From Gamarada debralockiae (Eukaryota > Ascomycota > Leotiomycetes > Helotiales > Hyphodiscaceae): 64,000 nt of DNA. A program made the translations under genes and the position numbers. Position 1 is the stretch's first letter. Each line of letters starts with the position of its first letter. The notes under the pieces are model-generated. The model saw only the letters and a program-made list of their open reading frames with translations, did not search any database and was not told where the DNA came from. This document shows, in pieces, positions 1 through 11,952 of the stretch. Where the stretch lies: the NCBI GenBank assembly GCA_002803225.1, contig NXFV01001559.1, positions 1-64,000 of the forward strand, read 5' to 3'.

Positions 1-273
1 AGGAGGCAGATCATACGACCTCGGAAGGAGCTCGATCCGCAGTCGTTACATATTGGAAGGATAGATCTTGTAATTAAAGGCTGTTCCGAGGATCCTTTAC
101 TCAAGGCGCTCCTGCGGCAGGACTTACGCGGCGCTAGAATAGGCACGGCATACTCTACGCTGCAGGGTCTCAATTCTGTAATAGGAAGGTCGTTCTGGCT
201 CAGCTACGCGGAGATGGCCACAAGCTCAACTAGATGGGTGTGGTTGATTAGATTTCGAGCTGGATTGGACTAA
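1..273 (+). CDS. possible 3' end of a truncated gene, unknown
   Basis: The first frame of the window stays open from base 1 to a TAA at 271-273, giving 90 codons. There is no start codon inside that would mark it as complete, so if real it is the 3' end of a gene cut by the window edge. The composition is mixed and protein-like, and I recognise no motif. The following 280 bases (274-555) hold nothing I can name. An open frame of this length can occur by chance, and it borders a decayed gene, so it may also be part of a relic. Confidence 0.2.
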   Translation, partial: RRQIIRPRKELDPQSLHIGRIDLVIKGCSEDPLLKALLRQDLRGARIGTAYSTLQGLNSVIGRSFWLSYAEMATSSTRWVWLIRFRAGLD

Positions 274-555
274 TCACAGGCCGATTTCTCGATCTTCAGT
301 GAAGCCGAGGGATGCTGGGGATTGCATGATAAATGAGTCCTGGCAGGAGCCTAGAGGGGCTGAGATTTCATGCGCAGGATCAGGTTGATTTCAAGACAGC
401 ATACGGCAGTTGCAAGCGGCAAACTAATGTGTAGATGAGACCAGTCCAATTCCGACAAGTAGGCGCTCACAGATTACCACTTAAGCCGCTCAATTCCCCT
501 CGCTGGACATTTCACATACGCTCAAACTGGTTTTCTCCTCTATCCACTTCGTTTC

Positions 556-3386
556 GTGATAGCTGCCCTTAAGAGTACGCCATTAGTTCAATTTGCATTT
601 CCCCTATCAAACCAACCATTCTATAATAGAAATACTCCCTGGTCTTCTAAACCAAGCCGTTCAATCCCTTCACTCAACGCCAGCAGCAGCCAGAGAATAC
701 ACAGACCTACGGCCACTTTTCCCTGTTCTAAATATCAAATTGAGGCAAAGAGAAATACGGCGGTAAGAGCTAAAGGTACGTGGGCAAGCTACACCGAAAG
801 TGAATTTGTTCTGTGTGCTCCTGCTGACAATGACGATGAATCAAATGACGATCTTCCATCTCTCGAGGAGCAGTCTCGGGCAACTCTGCGTCCAAAGATC
901 TCAACCGAGGCCTCGAACGTTGGGTCCACTCTTCAGCGTCTGGAACAGTCAGCTCTTCACTGGGCTAGACTGCAAGTCAACCGAACACAACTAGCGTCGG
1001 GTGAACCTCAGGATAGTAGTCGAGGTAAGTGCACCGGCTGTCCTTCATACTCAGAAGCGGGCCGCTAATTATATGCAGATCAACCGGCGATTCTCGATAA
1101 TGACCACCCAGTTAAAGCAGGTGCTAGGAATAAAGCCGAAGGCACTTCCGGTGATGGCGATACCGGGCATATTAAACGGGTCGGGAGTCTGCATAACACC
1201 TTCACAACGTTAGAACTCGCCTCTAAGCCGCACGGCGTGCCCTCTACTCCCGCACAACCCCAATCCTCCAAGCCACTTCAATATCAGACCAACCAGCAAG
1301 GTGTCGACAATATCACTCGGAGCACATCAGTAGAGTCTGCGTTCCACTTCCTCCCCAAGCCTTCCGACAGCGGCGATGATAGATAGACTAATGAGAGCAT
1401 AGTTGAATTGGAAAAAGAGCTGGGGTTGGCTTTGGAAGAGGAGCAAGTAAAGTCACTATTCGCCGGCGCACCTTCTTCCCCGAGTCCTCGTTCGGTCGCG
1501 GCACCACAGGACGAGATCCAGAGTCAAGAACGCAGCGAAACCACTGGTACCAGACCAGAAGAGCTGCAAGATACGTCTCGATGTGGCACAGCTCAGGGTC
1601 TTGAGGAGTGGGAGCAGAAGGAGACGGAGGTAGTAGTGGAAGGGAGGGCCGTAGCAATGCAGCAGCAGGAAGAGCTCGGACAGCTAGCTGTGGGTAATCT
1701 GCAGGACTTGGTCAAGGTCGTCAACACGGACCCTAAAGACAGGGAAGCCACCGAGGTTCTGCCAGCCGCGCAACCCAACATCCCCGAGATCGACTCGCAC
1801 CGTTTTCGACTACGTGGGGTACGAGCTTGCCAGCTTGCTAGACGTCAGACAAAAACAACCCAGTACCGACTCGTATACGGGAAATATCCAAACAGGTCAG
1901 ATTCTTGGTTCAATAAAGACGACGTACGAATATCAATGCCACGGCCGCCTTCTGAACTACCAGTATATTCTCAAGGCTTGGCTCTACAGGCAGAAATGGT
2001 CATTTTCCGAGTTCGCGAGATGCGCTCCAGCCGGTGCAAAGGCAGAAAAGTTTTCGAGTACCTGGTCGATACGCTCGGTCTCAATGACCCCTGGATCACT
2101 GAAGATCAATTAAGAATCTCAGCCCTATGTTGGTCGCTAAGCTTAAAGGTAACTAATTGCCTCATAAATGCCCTATTTTTGGAAATCTTAAGGAACAGGT
2201 TACTAACGGAACATATCTCGAACAGCGTCTTCTCCCTATCCCTTGAGCCAAGCACAGCGTGAGGTCCTTCTCAAACATCCAGCAACTCCGATCAGTGACG
2301 AGCACCGCCCTACGTCACGAGCCTCTCGAGGCTTCTCTGCCCCAGCCGACCCGGCGCTAGGGCTAAGGGGCGAGCCTGCGACGCGGAAGCGAAGGCACCA
2401 AGACATGTATACAGAGATCAGCAGCGACACCCACCATTCTGCGAACACCGATAACAGTCACAACGCCTGCGATACTAGCGATGAGGACCCACGACCTACA
2501 AAGCGACGAAAGCCACGCTCAGCGCGTGCTGTGACTCCATCTCTTCACCTCCAACGGTCCTCCCCCCCGCTACCGACCACGGGAGCTAAGATTGACGAGG
2601 CACAATCTCAAGATAATCACGGATGTGCATCGACGTTCGTCAATAAGAGCCACCGACATGGTTCGCGAAGTTCTCGGAGTCCGTCTGCGGCAGCGGAGGC
2701 GGTACCAGTTGCTGAGTATCAAGAGTGGCCCTTCCAAGGCTTCCTTAAACGCACCAGGATTGGGAATAATGTGACGTTCAATCTTGAGTTCAAACTGCCA
2801 TCAATCTCGGAACAACTTCACTTACCGATTGATCCCAAAGCATTGGACATCTGTTCTAGCAAAGAGCCGCCAGCAAATATTCCAACCGATTACAAGGCTA
2901 CTACACATTCCAAGGTACATCAAGCACCGTTGCAGCCTAAGAAAGGGCGTGCTAAATGGACTAAATGGACACCAGAAGAAGATGCAACGCTACTCCATAT
3001 AAGGAACGACGGCTGTTCATGGGAAGAGATCCATGTTGCCCTCCCTCACCGGAGCATAGGGACAACCCAGGTGTACTATTCGACGAAGTTGAAAGGGTAG
3101 TGTTGCTAAAGTAACGGCACTGATCGCATTGGACGACTTGTATCGGAGAAGCTCGAACTATTAAGTAGCGGCGATAGTGACGATTCAAGCGATGGAGTCT
3201 CTAGCGAGGCCGAGCAGGGCCGTTCGAGCTCGAACAAGCAGAGCCGATAGTCAGACCCGGACAAGCAGCGCTTGCTGGCATACAAGAAAGAGGGCAAGTC
3301 TTGGACTAGATCTTTGCAAGTTCGAAGGCAGGACTGAGGCCGCAATACGCACTCGGTGGACTATAGTACAGCGCAAAGTCAAATAA
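556..3386 (+). pseudogene. decayed gene: tandem chromodomain-like region plus two Myb/SANT repeats
   Basis: A long coding relic that can be followed through three exons. The introns are 1025-1078 and 2149-2225; the second has a perfect TACTAAC branch site. An acidic N-terminal part leads to a chromodomain-like segment (about 1811-1948, with YELASLLDVRQK changing frame into the aromatic YGKYPNRSDSW core). A second similar segment follows (about 2000-2130, FEYLVDTLGLNDPWITEDQ). Then come a Myb/SANT repeat at about 2950-3097 (KWTPEEDATLL, then SWEEIHVALPHRS) and a second at 3250-3383 (LLAYKKEGKSW, then GRTEAAIRTRW). The frame is broken by stops at 1384, 3098, 3107 and 3248 and by frame changes near 1800, 1858, 2130 and 3310. 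All four stops lie where CAG or CAA would restore glutamine. Intact, it would be a nuclear chromatin or DNA-binding protein. The 5' end is not resolved. Confidence 0.6.
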
Positions 3387-3400
3387 GCTTCCTTCTACAG

Positions 3401-4837
3401 GTGGACACACAGCAGCTCAAGCTCTTGTCCCTTCTCCAAAGCGTGAACGCTCTGAATGCTGCTGGCCCTTACGAATTGGTCTACCTCTACTATGCGTACA
3501 AGATGGAATATGCCACGGTTCCAGCGGGGTCGAGGAAAATAGCTCCAGGTTGCGTTCATAGACCTTATACCGGGAACGCTGCAGCACCTTTAGGTGTAAT
3601 CGATGCAGCCAACGCTGCGGCTGCGGTAGCGCAAGGAGTTGTAGGAATATGCACATTCAATGAATTTTACAACCGGGTCGGAACAAATTCTTGGGCTCAA
3701 GCAATGGCTAATAAAGAATTACCGCAACGAACCAATCCTTTGAGTATCACCGACCCTCTTACACGCACACTCAACCCCAACGCCGATCGATTCGCTATTG
3801 CAGTCAATGACCCAGCTACGATAGGAGCTAGAAGATTAGCCACTCTTCCAGAAGTTCTCTGGTCACCTGCAGAATTGGCTCTCATGGGAGGCGCCGCGAA
3901 CGCTGCATGGGCCACGCAACTTCAGAGGGCATCTAGTGTCGTCGAGGCTGCTCGTGAAGAGATGGCCAACCGGTTACTCGCGGATGTATGACAAACCCTG
4001 CCCTGATTACGATTGATATAAGAAAGCCGAGAATATCGGGAGCATTCTTCCGAGCCATCTCTTCTCCCTGAAGAAAATCTGTTTCGGATATTTCTCGGCC
4101 CCTACAATATTTTAAAAGACACATACTGATTTGTGTATAGCCGGACAACGCTGTCTTGCAGGATCTAGCCACTGAATTCAAAAGAGTATGTATAAACTGT
4201 TTCCTTAACAATACCGTCTTTTTCATCAGCAGCACAAGAGTTGAAAACAAGATCTGGAGTCAGCAACAAACACACATCTGTATGGTTGGCCACTTTCACG
4301 ACCAAGATATTTATTAAATCTCGAGCTCCCTGTTACTGATTTCTCTGTTCATCCTTACATGTGATAAATGCTAACTCATTTTAGTGGGTCGACACCGCGA
4401 TAGACAACTTGAGCGCTATACACCAATTTCGAAGTGGAGATTTTTCTCGATATCTTGTACCTGCCCAACAAAACCATGTCTCATGGACCTCGTCTCCTAT
4501 GAGTACTAGTGGGGTAATCGACAAACCACAGTACGAACGCATAGATGGAACCCCCTCTGCGCTTATCCGAAACAGTCATGGAGTTCAGGTAATCGACACT
4601 ACCTACCAAGTTGTCAACTGGCAAGACTCCTTCAATGCTGCGCGAACGGCAGGCACTCCCCTCACTACCGCTCAGAAGTAAGCCTTGAAGGCTTTCGTTG
4701 CTACGTATGGCACCGTAGTCGGTTCAATTGAGAAGGCACACAAAGACATTCTGGACGTCGTCAAGTTCGCGAGGGATCTTCATCGAAAACCTTTAACATT
4801 TGATGCAATTGGGGAGTTTTTTAGTTGTCCTGTATAA
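3401..4837 (+). pseudogene. unknown-family gene, probably broken by one stop codon
   Basis: Three exons join in phase: about 3401-3985, 4141-4185 and 4385 onward, with introns 3986-4140 and 4186-4384. The first exon begins right after an acceptor-like TTCTACAG, so it may be internal; the true start is not identified. The encoded protein is alanine-rich in the middle (a run of Asn/Ala around 3605-3630) and otherwise has no motif I recognise. A TAA at 4679-4681 ends the frame, but the same frame continues with good amphipathic sequence (including HKDILDVVKFARDL) to a second TAA at 4835-4837. The stop can be explained by a single CAA to TAA change. It therefore looks like a gene lost recently, or one read to a shorter C terminus. 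It follows the chromo/Myb relic by only a few bases, on the same strand. Confidence 0.45.
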
Positions 4838-5488
4838 AAATATAGCATGGTGGAAGGAAAATGCGAGTGGATTGGGAGAGAATGAGGCTAGGCAGGCTGT
4901 TTCGGCACCATCAATCGTGAGAAAACTCTATCTCCAAACCACGCGTTGTTGACTAACTAATAAAACCTAGTTATCTGGATCGTTATCCAAGTCTCTGTTT
5001 GCTTACTCTGATTAGTCTTTGAAGTCGTTGGGTATCTATGGAGCTCTCAGACACTTTAATGTACAGTTCGAACTAATAACTTGTCCTTGGGTTTGTAGTT
5101 TATGTCATGATCCGTTGACTACTCAAGTTGACGCTATGTTCTCGTGTCCAGTCCCCAAATCTAACTCTTGTGAGACACATGTACACCCTGTTCCCAAAGC
5201 CATGTTTACTTTACTAAGAATGCTGTTTCAAGCGAAGAAGCAATAGATCCATCTGGTGGCGATTTGTACCGATAGATGTGCACAGTCTCTGCGTACCAAA
5301 ATAAGTCTGTGAAGTCTGTTGTATTTGTATGTCCAAGAGAGAAGAGGTCTCAGAGGGGAAGAGCTATCTAAGCGAGGTGCCGTGGCTCTATTGCACGTGA
5401 CTACCTAACGTGGTAGCATCAGTAGCTAATCTGTTCGGGTATGCAGAGCAAAGGATCAAGCTCTTATCAAAATCTTGGAATAGCACCC
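4838..5488. other. intergenic, no gene seen
   Basis: About 650 bases between the decayed gene on the left and the 3' end of the F-box gene on the right. A 75-codon frame at 5019-5246 has no introns, no motif and no protein-like composition, so I treat it as chance. Confidence 0.5.
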
Positions 5489-7041
5489 TTAAGTAGATTC
5501 GTGATGCCACGAGATAACCCCAGGCTTATACTTCTGCACATGGGCCCAGTTGAGGTTGATAAAAACTTCCCCTCTGCCCACTTCTTTCCACCACAAACTC
5601 TGCATATAGAAGGGCCTCTTAGGCATCCAAAACGTCCCCGACCTAAATCCCAGATTCAGGTAACGTCTAAGTGCAAAATGCCATAGTTCAAGCATTGCGG
5701 GCGGTCCGGGATTCTCCCTATTGGTGAGAGAACGATTTCTCATTCTTTGGCTGAGTACGCCCTCAACAACAGTCCAGATATCGAACTGCCAAGGGATGTC
5801 CTCTCCCTCTGATCCCTTTAATGCCGGATGGTAATCTGCGAAGAGATGTCCTCTTTTTAGATCCTCAAATGTTGCAGGCATAGTGACTTCCTCAATTTGG
5901 AAAATGCCGAGTCGTACAATAGACACAGTCCTGTTTCCTAACAAGTGTCCAGGCTTCTGCATGTAGGCAACTCCAGGTCTTGTTTTCCATGTCTGATTTT
6001 CAAACTTGGAGTTGAAGTGATCATACGCCACCATAAGAAGCATCAGTTCCCTGACCGCGCCAACATCTGCCGGGTTCTCCGCCCAGTCGGGCTCAATATC
6101 GTTAGGATCTTGAGGCTCGCTCTGCCGTCTCTTTCTTCCATCTTCGACGATCCAAGAAGCGAAGGGCCCGAAACAAGTCTCGTACTCTTGGTTTCTCCAC
6201 ACTCCGATTTCGCTCCAATCTAGGACGTCGTAGTTGTAAACGGGGAATTGACGGATATAGGCGATGTCCTCTTCCGTGGGAGGATAGACCTCGGAACTAT
6301 CAATATAGTGTGGATCAGTCTCCTCCCAGTGGTTATGCATGTAATCCTCAAGGCCAAAACACACAAAAATTCTTTTTTTCCATTCCTCCCTGGCCCGGAA
6401 GAGGGGCGCCATGTAAGCTCTAGCAAGCACCGCACCCGCAAGCAAGACTCGATACATAGCCCTATAGAACCTGTCTCGGAAAGAATCGATAGTTGCGTTC
6501 TTGGTCCCCGGGATATCTTCACTCAAACATTCTGGGAATCGTCGTCGCGCTGAGGGGTAAGTACCATACTTCATGTGCAGGAATAAATTGTGCTCGGAAC
6601 CTTCAACCGCGTGGTATTCCTCGGAATTGAAATACATCCATTCGATGCACCGGACTAAGTACTGCATATTGAAGACTTCTTTGAGTTCGGCAAGATCTGG
6701 GAGCTTGGACTTTGCGCTCAACGAGTTTATTGCTACCAGCGGCGGGAGTGTCCCCGCTTGGTAGGCTTTTAGAACGATAGCCGTGGCTCGCACCTGTATT
6801 ATATTTCTTAGCTTGGAAGATTGTATCGTTACTTGAGGGATATATTTACCGCCATCAACGCATCATCAAATGAGCGAATCTGGGTTTTACCCACGCGCCA
6901 GATGATTGTCCCTGGATTCGTCGCCCAGGCCGCATGGGTATGTTTGCACACTGAAGCAAGTGCGGCGACTTGGGGGAAGTCGTCGCAGGCCTCGAAGATG
7001 CGAGTCAGCAGCTCGGCTGGTATCGTGAGCATAGAGGCCAT
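5489..7041 (-). CDS. F-box protein
   Basis: A two-exon gene, 7041-6850 and 6793-5489, with intron 6794-6849 (56 nt), giving 498 residues. Splicing at the GTAAAT donor joins DDALMA to VRATAIVL in phase. The N terminus is a classical F-box at about residues 4-40 (LTIPAELLTRIFEACDD, then ALASVCKHTHAAW), which recruits an SCF ubiquitin ligase through Skp1. The remaining ~450 residues are rich in Trp and Tyr and carry no leucine-rich or WD repeats that I can see, so the substrate cannot be guessed. Proteins of this shape (F-box plus a variable C-terminal region) form large families in filamentous fungi. The start was placed at the ATG immediately before the F-box; an in-frame ATG at 7188 would add 49 residues. 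Confidence 0.75.
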
Positions 7042-8623
7042 CTTTGGGTGATATATGTATTTGCGAAGATGACGATGTTCCTGAAGATTGGAAGAGGTTG
7101 GAAGATAAGGTGCAGGTGAGGTGGTATTGAGGCCTTCAATCACTGAAGGCGGGGCATCCGAAACTCGAATGGCGACAGTGACAGCCATCGAATTCGCTTG
7201 CGCTCCTCCCTCCCAGGCTTCGATCGCTAAGCGAGCCCCTAAACGAGTCGGAACTTCGAAAATTAAACAGCCTGTAGTATCTTGAACGGTGTACTTTATC
7301 GAATCTGGTCAAGAGGCTTTTATCCTCGAGCCATGTTGAGGCAAAAGCTTCAGGATGAGGACACAAATAAGTATAGTCAATGTTTGCGGAATTTCAGAGA
7401 CTCAAACGAAAAGAGCAGTACTACCTATAAAGGTGTTAGTATCAAGTGTCTCCAGATTTCCATCAACTGCAAAGTTTGCAAGTACCGATATCCTGACCGA
7501 CAGTGACCATTATACTTCCGTAGGGCGCAAAGCGCCGCCGTTATAGGTAAAGAGAGCTGAGGGGAAAAAAGAAGAAAGAAAAGTTGAAAAGTTCGAGAGG
7601 AAGCAGAGTATTTATCCCCCCTCGGTGGCAAGCTGTCGTGACCCCTAAACAGTTTCGAGAAGTACATTGATCCCCAGCCTCTTGCAAGTGGGTCAAACCA
7701 CGTGATGGACTAGTTTGCTTTCTGAGCAAACCGACTTGCTGACGTTCCGTGCAGGAATTTTGACCTGGTCCGTGCGAGAAGCTAGCCATTCGCTGAGTAC
7801 AAATACATCGTCTCGCTCAAACCTTTCGATTTTTTTTTCTTCTTTCTTCTTTAGCTCTGTACGTTATTTCCACCCCAACATCAAGGTTGACATCTGCTAA
7901 CACCTCCTAGCTTTGCCTATTGGCTTAGATCAAGTGTAGTATCTGTTCTTTTCAGTTTAATCTCTGAAATTCCACGACAGTGGAAACATTGATTATACTT
8001 ATTTTTGTCACCAGCTGAATTGCCTCTGTGCTTGCACATGCTCTTCAGCATTGTGTTCGGAGTATGACACTGCCTCTCCGCAACGCGAACAACATTTTTC
8101 ATTGCATTTTCTGGCTTGCCAGAAGAGTGAAGAAGAATCGACCTCAAAGAAAACAAAATGGAAGATGTTGGTTGGCGTTGGCTAGCAGCTTGAAGATTTC
8201 GACGTCGAAGCCAAGTGAATGTGAATGTCAAAAGTGAACCCTGTGGAGCTCGTCACTATGGGAGAACTGCCTTTGTGATGCCTTCATGATATTTGATAGT
8301 TAATTGCATGACGAGTATTGATGTTGGCTCAACTTCCCAGCTCCTGAGATTACTTGAGACAGCCAAATTCCATCAAATTTGAACCCCCAAACTTTCAAAT
8401 TGACCATCTATGCCGAAAATGAAGCTCCTAGGATCCGAAGCCAAATAAATAAAATATAAAATATAAAATATAAAAATATATATCCCTTTGTGCATTATGC
8501 TGCCATCTTGACACTTTGATGTGAAAATTTGACTTTCGCGAATCCGTTGTGCGCAACCCTAGCAATCAGCCCTCATCTCTCATCGTAACTACACAACTGG
8601 CAATCCCGACTCCATCAGCAGCC
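7042..8623. other. intergenic, divergent promoter region
   Basis: A stretch of 1.6 kb between the F-box gene (-) and translin (+), so both genes start from it. It holds a pyrimidine tract at 7830-7852 and an AT-rich microsatellite of AAATA/TAAAA units at about 8443-8483, some 140 bases before the translin start. Frames on both strands here are short and lack protein character. Confidence 0.5.
8443..8483. repeat. AT-rich microsatellite (AAATA/TAAAA units)
   Basis: Imperfect repeats of AATAAA and TATAAAA over about 40 bases, upstream of translin. This may be promoter AT-richness rather than an element. Confidence 0.7.
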
Positions 8624-9488
8624 ATGGCGAACCCCAGTATGGTGGATCCCAGGATCTTCGAAAGCCTCCAGACCAAAATCGACGAAGATGCTGAAGCCAG
8701 AGATCAAATTCGCGCTATTCTCCAGGCTCTGGAAAGACAGGACCGAACCACGCAATCGATACTCTCTCGGGCTCATTCGACGCCAGCAGCGCACCGTAAG
8801 TCTCTACCATATCTCAAAGGAATCTCACTTACTCAGTACAGTTGCACCTGTCATCTCTTCCGCTGAGAAGGCCATCGTAGATGAGATTGCAAGCGTTAAA
8901 AGCCTGGCTGAAGTAGCTTCGAAGTCACCATACTACAAGTACGCTCCCTACCGAGGAGATCCAAGGACCGGCTGATAATTCAGATACAACGGCCTGTGGA
9001 CCCGAGACGTTCAAAATGCAATCTTTGCCATCCTATTCTGTGGTTGGCTCGGTGGTATGGGTACGTCCAGCATCAGAGCAGAAGCAGGCAAGCTTCTCAC
9101 GATCGAGGAGGTTGGAACGGTTCTCAATGGTACGTCACATTCATTTCCACAGAATCAGAACTAACAATTCGCAGTTCCCGTTAATCTCAAAGACCGAGAT
9201 GCCTTCCATATCACGATCGAGGAGTACCTCCAGTCCCTGATCACGCTGATCGAAGAGCTTGCACGTCTCGCCATCAACTCCGTCACTCTGGGAGATTACC
9301 AGCGACCCCTACAAATCAGCCAATTCGTCAAGGACCTCCACGCCGGCTTTCAGATCTTGAATCTTAAGAACGATTCCCTGAGACGCAGGAGCGATAGCAT
9401 CAAGTACAATGTCAAGAAGATTGAGGATATCGTGTATGATCTCTCGCTACGGAACCTTATCCCAAAGGCAGAGGGAGCGTTGTCTTGA
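8624..9488 (+). CDS. TSN: translin (RNA/ssDNA-binding, C3PO subunit)
   Basis: Four exons, 8624-8795, 8842-8938, 8984-9129 and 9175-9488, with 45-46 nt introns; 242 residues, close to the 228 of animal translin. The all-helical translin fold is recognisable from end to end: an N-terminal helix with DEDAEARDQIRAIL, a central YNGLWTRDVQNAIF segment, and a highly typical C-terminal block (EELARLAINSVTLGDYQRP, then ILNLKNDSLRRRSD and VKKIEDIVYDLSLRN). In the family, translin octamers bind RNA and single-stranded DNA. With its partner TRAX they form C3PO, an endoribonuclease acting on tRNA fragments and small-RNA passenger strands; TRAX supplies the catalysis. TRAX is not in this window. The start was chosen as the first ATG in frame. 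An ATG 15 bases further in is also possible. Confidence 0.93.
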
Positions 9489-9910
9489 AGAGGAACAGAG
9501 TCATGGAAGTTTCTGCGTATTGCTGGAGGAATGATATTGAAGGGCACTGTGGCAGCTGGATTAAGTAGAAGAGCTTGTCTGGTTGCTGGAAGCTCAAATG
9601 TTGTCCCGATTTATGAATGGTAGCTGGAAATTTGGAGGCTTCGAGAGCTGTTGCCCTGTACCAGCCCACAGTTATGGTAGTATCATTGGTCCACAATAGG
9701 AAAAATGAAGACCAAGAACCTCCTTCAAACTTTGTGTTCCAAGAACCACAAAAATGTGCCATATCTTCTAACATCTCTTTCCTGCATCGGCCTCTGTGAG
9801 CTCCGTGATCACCGTAAACCCTTTGTGGCTAGCCGCCCTTCCGCGCCGTGAATGTGTTTAATACATCAAATCGCGTTCAAAAAGTAACAGTCCTCATTGA
9901 CCCCGTCACC

Positions 9911-10666
9911 ATGTCTGCTCCAGATCAAACCTCTGTGAAATCACAGCCAGTAGAGCTTCTTCCCACGGATCTAGCTAGGATTTTCACAAACGTCCATCCA
10001 GTGCTACTCCTCTCAGCATACTATCTACGATTCCCAGCTCTAGTAGCAGATCCAATCACCACGCTTCTGCAATCCCTTCCCATACTTGCAGTCCTGCAGA
10101 TTTTGTATGCTACTTTCTGCTTACCACCCACTGGATCAGGGACGAGCTCGAAACCTATCAAGAAAGCGAAACCTGGTTCCAAAAAGATTGATGCCTCTCC
10201 TTCGAAGGCCATTGTGAGCTCCCCTTACCTTGCAGATTGAAAGAAAGATCTAACGAGGACCTAGACTGTGTTCTTCGCGCTCCTCCTATCACTCCTCTCC
10301 GTCCCGGTCCTAGCAGGAGTTCAAGTCCTATTCGGAGCCCCAGTCACGACACATATTCCGCAGACTCTCCTCAGCTCCTCTCATCTTGCCTTGTTGGCTG
10401 TCTTCCCGTTGGTATATGTGCATGGATCTGATGGCGGAAGGTGGAGGGAGATAGTTTCGGCATACAGCCCCATTGATGAGGTGTTTGGAGGAGCTTTGGG
10501 ATGTTTCTTGGGAGCTTGGCTCGGAGCTATCCCGATTCCTCTGGATTGGGATAGGGAATGGCAGAAATGGCCAGTGACCATTGTTACGGGTGCTTATGCA
10601 GGATATACGGTGGGGAAGCTGGCTGGTGCGTGGTTGTTGAAGGGGAAGAGGATTGAATTCGATTGA
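9911..10666 (+). CDS. GPI11: GPI-anchor biosynthesis protein GPI11 (PIG-F family)
   Basis: Two exons, 9911-10213 and 10265-10666, intron 51 nt; 234 residues. Several hydrophobic segments (around residues 28-70 and from about 102 to 200) fit a multi-span ER membrane protein. The C terminus has the PIG-F signature: LGAIPIPLDWDREWQ, WPVTIVTGAYAGY and a final hydrophobic helix. A basic, serine/lysine-rich loop at about residues 75-100 precedes the splice site. PIG-F/Gpi11 stabilises the ethanolamine phosphate transferases that add phosphoethanolamine to the second and third mannose of the GPI precursor, in the ER membrane. It lies 422 bases downstream of translin on the same strand, with no functional link implied. 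Confidence 0.92.
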
Positions 10667-10789
10667 TTCGAATATTTCAACACTGTCAGATATCCTTGAA
10701 GATCAGCTCTCTTTTCGAATTGTCTTGTTGCAGCTTGAGCTCCACTCCTCTGCGGATCTTCTTGAGTCAAAGTTGGCTCTTGGTAACAC

Positions 10790-11780
10790 AAATCTGCCTT
10801 TCTACATCCACAGCAAATGGGTTGTCCTGTTGGTATAACGGTGATGGTGTCCGGGGACCTTGAAATCCCAGAAGAAGCGGGATTGCTCGCATAGAAGCTA
10901 TTCGTGGCTATGTTCTTTGGGAGGGTGGTGTCGCGATCTGGAAGAGCAGTTGGCACGATTGCCCTCAAAACCCCGCCAACTATTAAGCGTTCATGGGAGT
11001 TTAAAATATTTGAACCTACTTTGAAATGCCTCCACTGCGTTTACACTTTGCAAAAGTTGTTTGTCCTACCTTATTTTTGGACCTGTTTCCTTCTTGGAGG
11101 CGCAACTCCGTCCTTCCACAATGACTCATGCACCACAAATGGGTTGTCGTATTGGTATGATGGCGATTGTCTCCAGAGCCTCCGAAGCCCCTGGAGAAGC
11201 TGGATTGCTCTCATGGAAGCTATCTATTGCTGTGTTCTTTGGGAAGGAGGTACCTGGAAACAAGAGCAGCATGGCTACTGTCAAACCCCCTCTCCGACCA
11301 ATCGTTCGTGTGAGTCCAAAACATTCGACCGTACCTTCTATTGCATTTCATTGTCTCTAAATTTCGTAGAAGCTTGATAGGGGGTACTGCTCTCTAAAAA
11401 AAGAAGTTAGCATATCGCCATCAAATCTGCTTCCTTCAACGCCGACACGCCCGCCCAAATGGGTTGTGCCATTGGCAAAACGATGATATTCTCTAGACTT
11501 TGAAATCCCTAGAGAAGCTCCATTTCTCGCATAGAAGCTATTTATGGTTGTGTTTTTTTTGGGTTTGGGGGGACCTCCCCGGGGGGGGGGGTTACCGCGA
11601 TCTGGAAACAAGAGCGGTTAGCTGCCGCTGACAACACCGCTCTATCACCAAGCTTTTCTGGGTTTTTCGAAACATTTGAAACTACCTTGAATCGATTTCT
11701 ATTGTCTTTCGATTTCATACAGACTGCTTGTCTCATCCCTGTCTTTGGATATGTTTCTTTCAGGACTTGATTTGAATCTA
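10790..11780. repeat. diverged tandem repeat, three ~321-bp units
   Basis: Three copies can be anchored on AAATGGGTTGT at 10815, 11137 and 11457, so the spacing is 322 and 320 bases. Each copy also shares a GAAGC..ATTGCTC..AT.GAAGCTAT..TG..TGTTCTTTGGGA block and a downstream ACATTTGAA/ACCTAC region. A fourth, partial module follows copy three (GTCTTTGGATATGTTTC). Copies differ by many substitutions and small indels. On the minus strand copies one and two share a similar reading frame (SNPAS, then TI..IP..QPIC), but stops interrupt it elsewhere, so coding is unproven. Eleven G bases at 11581-11591 after a CCCC tract may be an assembly problem. Its origin is unknown: an old tandem duplication or a degraded element. 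Confidence 0.7.
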
Positions 11781-11952
11781 TCGGAGGCGGGCAATCGGAG
11801 ACGAAGCGAGGCTTCGATCTCGCCCTCATCATCGCCATCTCCGCAAGCACCGACAAACCACTCGACATTCGCTATTATCAAGCTGGTAAAGACCTTGTAT
11901 ACCTTCGTTGTTCAATCTAGCTAACTAGATCAAGTTGCTTGATTCTCTCAAG

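Noticed and set aside
11581..11591. Eleven consecutive G bases as a G-quadruplex or regulatory site
   Set aside because: They follow a CCCC tract and probably reflect sequencing or assembly uncertainty in a homopolymer.
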